In this document: in pieces, positions 14,356-15,120 of the stretch
How positions within the stretch are numbered: position 1 is the stretch's first letter
How the letters are laid out: each line of letters opens with the position of its first letter
Source of the DNA: Betaproteobacteria bacterium
GTDB lineage: Bacteria > Pseudomonadota > Gammaproteobacteria > Burkholderiales > Burkholderiaceae_E
Direction: 5' to 3'
Length of the DNA stretch: 15,120 nt
NCBI GenBank assembly: GCA_009922405.1
Contig: RFVZ01000035.1
Coordinates: forward strand, 1 to 15,120
The notes under the pieces: generated by a model
Told to the model about the DNA's origin: nothing
What the model saw: the letters and a program-made list of their open reading frames with translations, nothing else
The model's database searches: none
Translations under genes and position numbers: made by a program

Positions 14356-14380
14356 TGCGCACCATGCAGGGCCCCCGGCG

Positions 14381-14683
14381 ATGATCGACCTCAAGCGTCC
14401 GGTCAATTTTTTGATCGTCGGTGTGACCCTGGCCGGGCGGACGTTTCGACCCAGCGACTGGACCGATCGCCTGGCCGGCATCATGTGCGGGTTTCGCCCC
14501 CCGGGGAGTGGGCCCGCCACACATTTGGGGTACTCTCCTTGGGTTCAACCGGTCCTGATCGATGGCGAGCGAGGGGTGAGTGTTGACGCCGCTTTAGCGG
14601 CGTATGAACCAATGGCGTACGCCTTCCTGGTTAATTTTGCTCGCGATAACGAATTGCAGGTTCGCGTAGCTGGCAAGCTCTGA
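14381..14683 (+). CDS. DUF3579 domain protein
   Basis: This is a small soluble protein of 100 residues. It matches the betaproteobacterial DUF3579 family as I recall it: a start like NFLIVGVTLAGRTFRPSDWTDRLAGIM, then YSPWVQPVLIDGERGVSVDAAL, then the highly conserved PMAYAFLVNFARDNELQVR near the C-terminus. The function is unknown. In many relatives the gene lies between argF and argG; here it sits on the other side of argD and points away from it. I chose the ATG at 14381 because family similarity begins within a few residues. An upstream in-frame ATG at 14267 would overlap the argD start and add an unrelated arginine/histidine-rich leader. It converges on efp with 29 bases between stops. Confidence 0.85.
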   Translation: MIDLKRPVNFLIVGVTLAGRTFRPSDWTDRLAGIMCGFRPPGSGPATHLGYSPWVQPVLIDGERGVSVDAALAAYEPMAYAFLVNFARDNELQVRVAGKL

Positions 14684-14688
14684 AGTTC

Positions 14689-14704
14689 GGCCCTAGATTG
14701 GGCC
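14689..14704. terminator. weak hairpin between convergent DUF3579 and efp genes
   Basis: GGCCC (14689-14693), loop TAGATT, GGGCC (14700-14704) gives a 5-bp GC stem in the 29-base gap between two convergent genes. There is no T-tract after it on either strand. It is the only candidate termination structure here. Confidence 0.3.
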
Positions 14705-14712
14705 CCAGAGAC

Positions 14713-15120
14713 TCAGCCTTTGACGCGATTCCTGTACTCGGCAGTTCGGGTATCGATCTCGATCCGATCGCCGATTTCGACGAACGCGGGTACGGGCAAT
14801 TCAAACCCGGTGGGTTTGATTCGGGCCGGCTTCATCACTTTGCCCGAGGTGTCACCCTTAACCGCGGGTTCGGTGTATTCGACTTCGCGGACCACACTCG
14901 TTGGCATTTCGACCGAAATTGCACGCCCATCATAAAAAACGACGTCACAGGCCATGCCTTCATCGATGTAGTTCAGGGCATCGCCCATCGACTCAGACTC
15001 GACTTCGTACTGATTGTAGTCAGCGTCCATGAAGACATAGAGCGGATCAGCGAAGTACGAATACGTGACTTCTCTTTTGTCGAGTACCAGCACGTCGAAC
15101 TTGTCGTCGGCGCGGAACAC
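14713..15120 (-). CDS. efp: elongation factor P, 5' part beyond the right edge
   Basis: EF-P relieves ribosome stalling at consecutive prolines. The 135 residues present correspond to the OB-fold domains II and III: RADDKFDVLVLDKREVTYSYFADPLYVFMDADYNQYEVE, then MPTSVVREVEYTEPAVKGDTSGKVMKPARIKPTGFELPVPAFVEIGDRIEIDTRTAEYRNRVKG, which includes the EF-P signature near GDTSGK and the conserved GDxIxIDTRTxEYxxR terminus. The frame stays open to the edge. About 50 N-terminal residues, including the tip residue that is lysylated or rhamnosylated in other EF-Ps, lie outside the window. The modification type therefore cannot be read here. The sequence most resembles betaproteobacterial EF-P. Confidence 0.97.
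   Translation of the reverse strand: MFRADDKFDVLVLDKREVTYSYFADPLYVFMDADYNQYEVESESMGDALNYIDEGMACDVVFYDGRAISVEMPTSVVREVEYTEPAVKGDTSGKVMKPARIKPTGFELPVPAFVEIGDRIEIDTRTAEYRNRVKG

Noticed and set aside
14267..14380. Longer DUF3579 start at 14267
   Set aside because: It overlaps the argD start on the other strand, and the added residues resemble random translation of the intergenic region.
1..15120. tRNA, rRNA, CRISPR, prophage, transposase or toxin-antitoxin genes
   Set aside because: Looked for on both strands; no cloverleaf arms with a typical TTCGA core, no regularly spaced long repeats, and no recombinase or transposase motifs were seen.

Overview
The window looks like chromosomal housekeeping DNA from a betaproteobacterium, probably of the Burkholderiales type. 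The GC content is high, roughly 60% by eye. The gene groupings also point there: a Rieske oxygenase beside ispA-dxs-folE2, argD-argF and argG-yajQ with a DUF3579 protein nearby, and an EF-P of betaproteobacterial appearance. This placement rests on remembered gene order and protein similarity, not on a search. I see no rRNA, tRNA, CRISPR array, phage gene or insertion sequence.

Layout. Bases 1-787 (+) hold a ZIP-family metal transporter with a histidine-rich loop, cut by the left edge. It converges on a minus-strand pair: a Rieske ring-hydroxylating oxygenase (2735-1697) and a two-domain 3-mercaptopyruvate sulfurtransferase-like protein (1704-838). The Rieske gene is broken: about 22 residues are missing and the frame shifts at about 1966, so I call it a pseudogene. 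Divergent from it is a plus-strand operon, ispA-dxs-folE2 (2831-6606). It makes farnesyl diphosphate, makes 1-deoxyxylulose 5-phosphate, and opens the GTP ring for folate/queuosine precursors. dxs and folE2 overlap by 1 base.

From 6581 to 11265 the minus strand carries, in transcription order, a response regulator, a sensor kinase, argG, yajQ and an unrecognised 194-residue protein. An ECF-type sigma factor (11381-12094, +) diverges from the response regulator across a short region containing a 19-bp dyad. Bases 14296-12138 (-) are argD-argF, overlapping by 4 bases. Divergent from argD is a DUF3579 protein (14381-14683, +). The 3' part of efp (-) closes the window.

How it fits together. Two biosynthetic blocks dominate: isoprenoid precursors plus FolE2, and the last steps of arginine synthesis (ArgD, ArgF, ArgG). 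The most unusual arrangement is that argD-argF and argG are separated by a regulatory trio (two-component system plus ECF sigma factor). That trio is the best candidate here for an uncharacterised regulatory module. Other points worth a second look are the decayed Rieske gene, two in-frame hexanucleotide repeats (in dxs and the sigma gene), a three-copy 15-bp tandem repeat after the ZIP gene, and dyads in both divergent intergenic regions. I found no clear evidence of a wholly new system such as a defence island or biosynthetic cluster.
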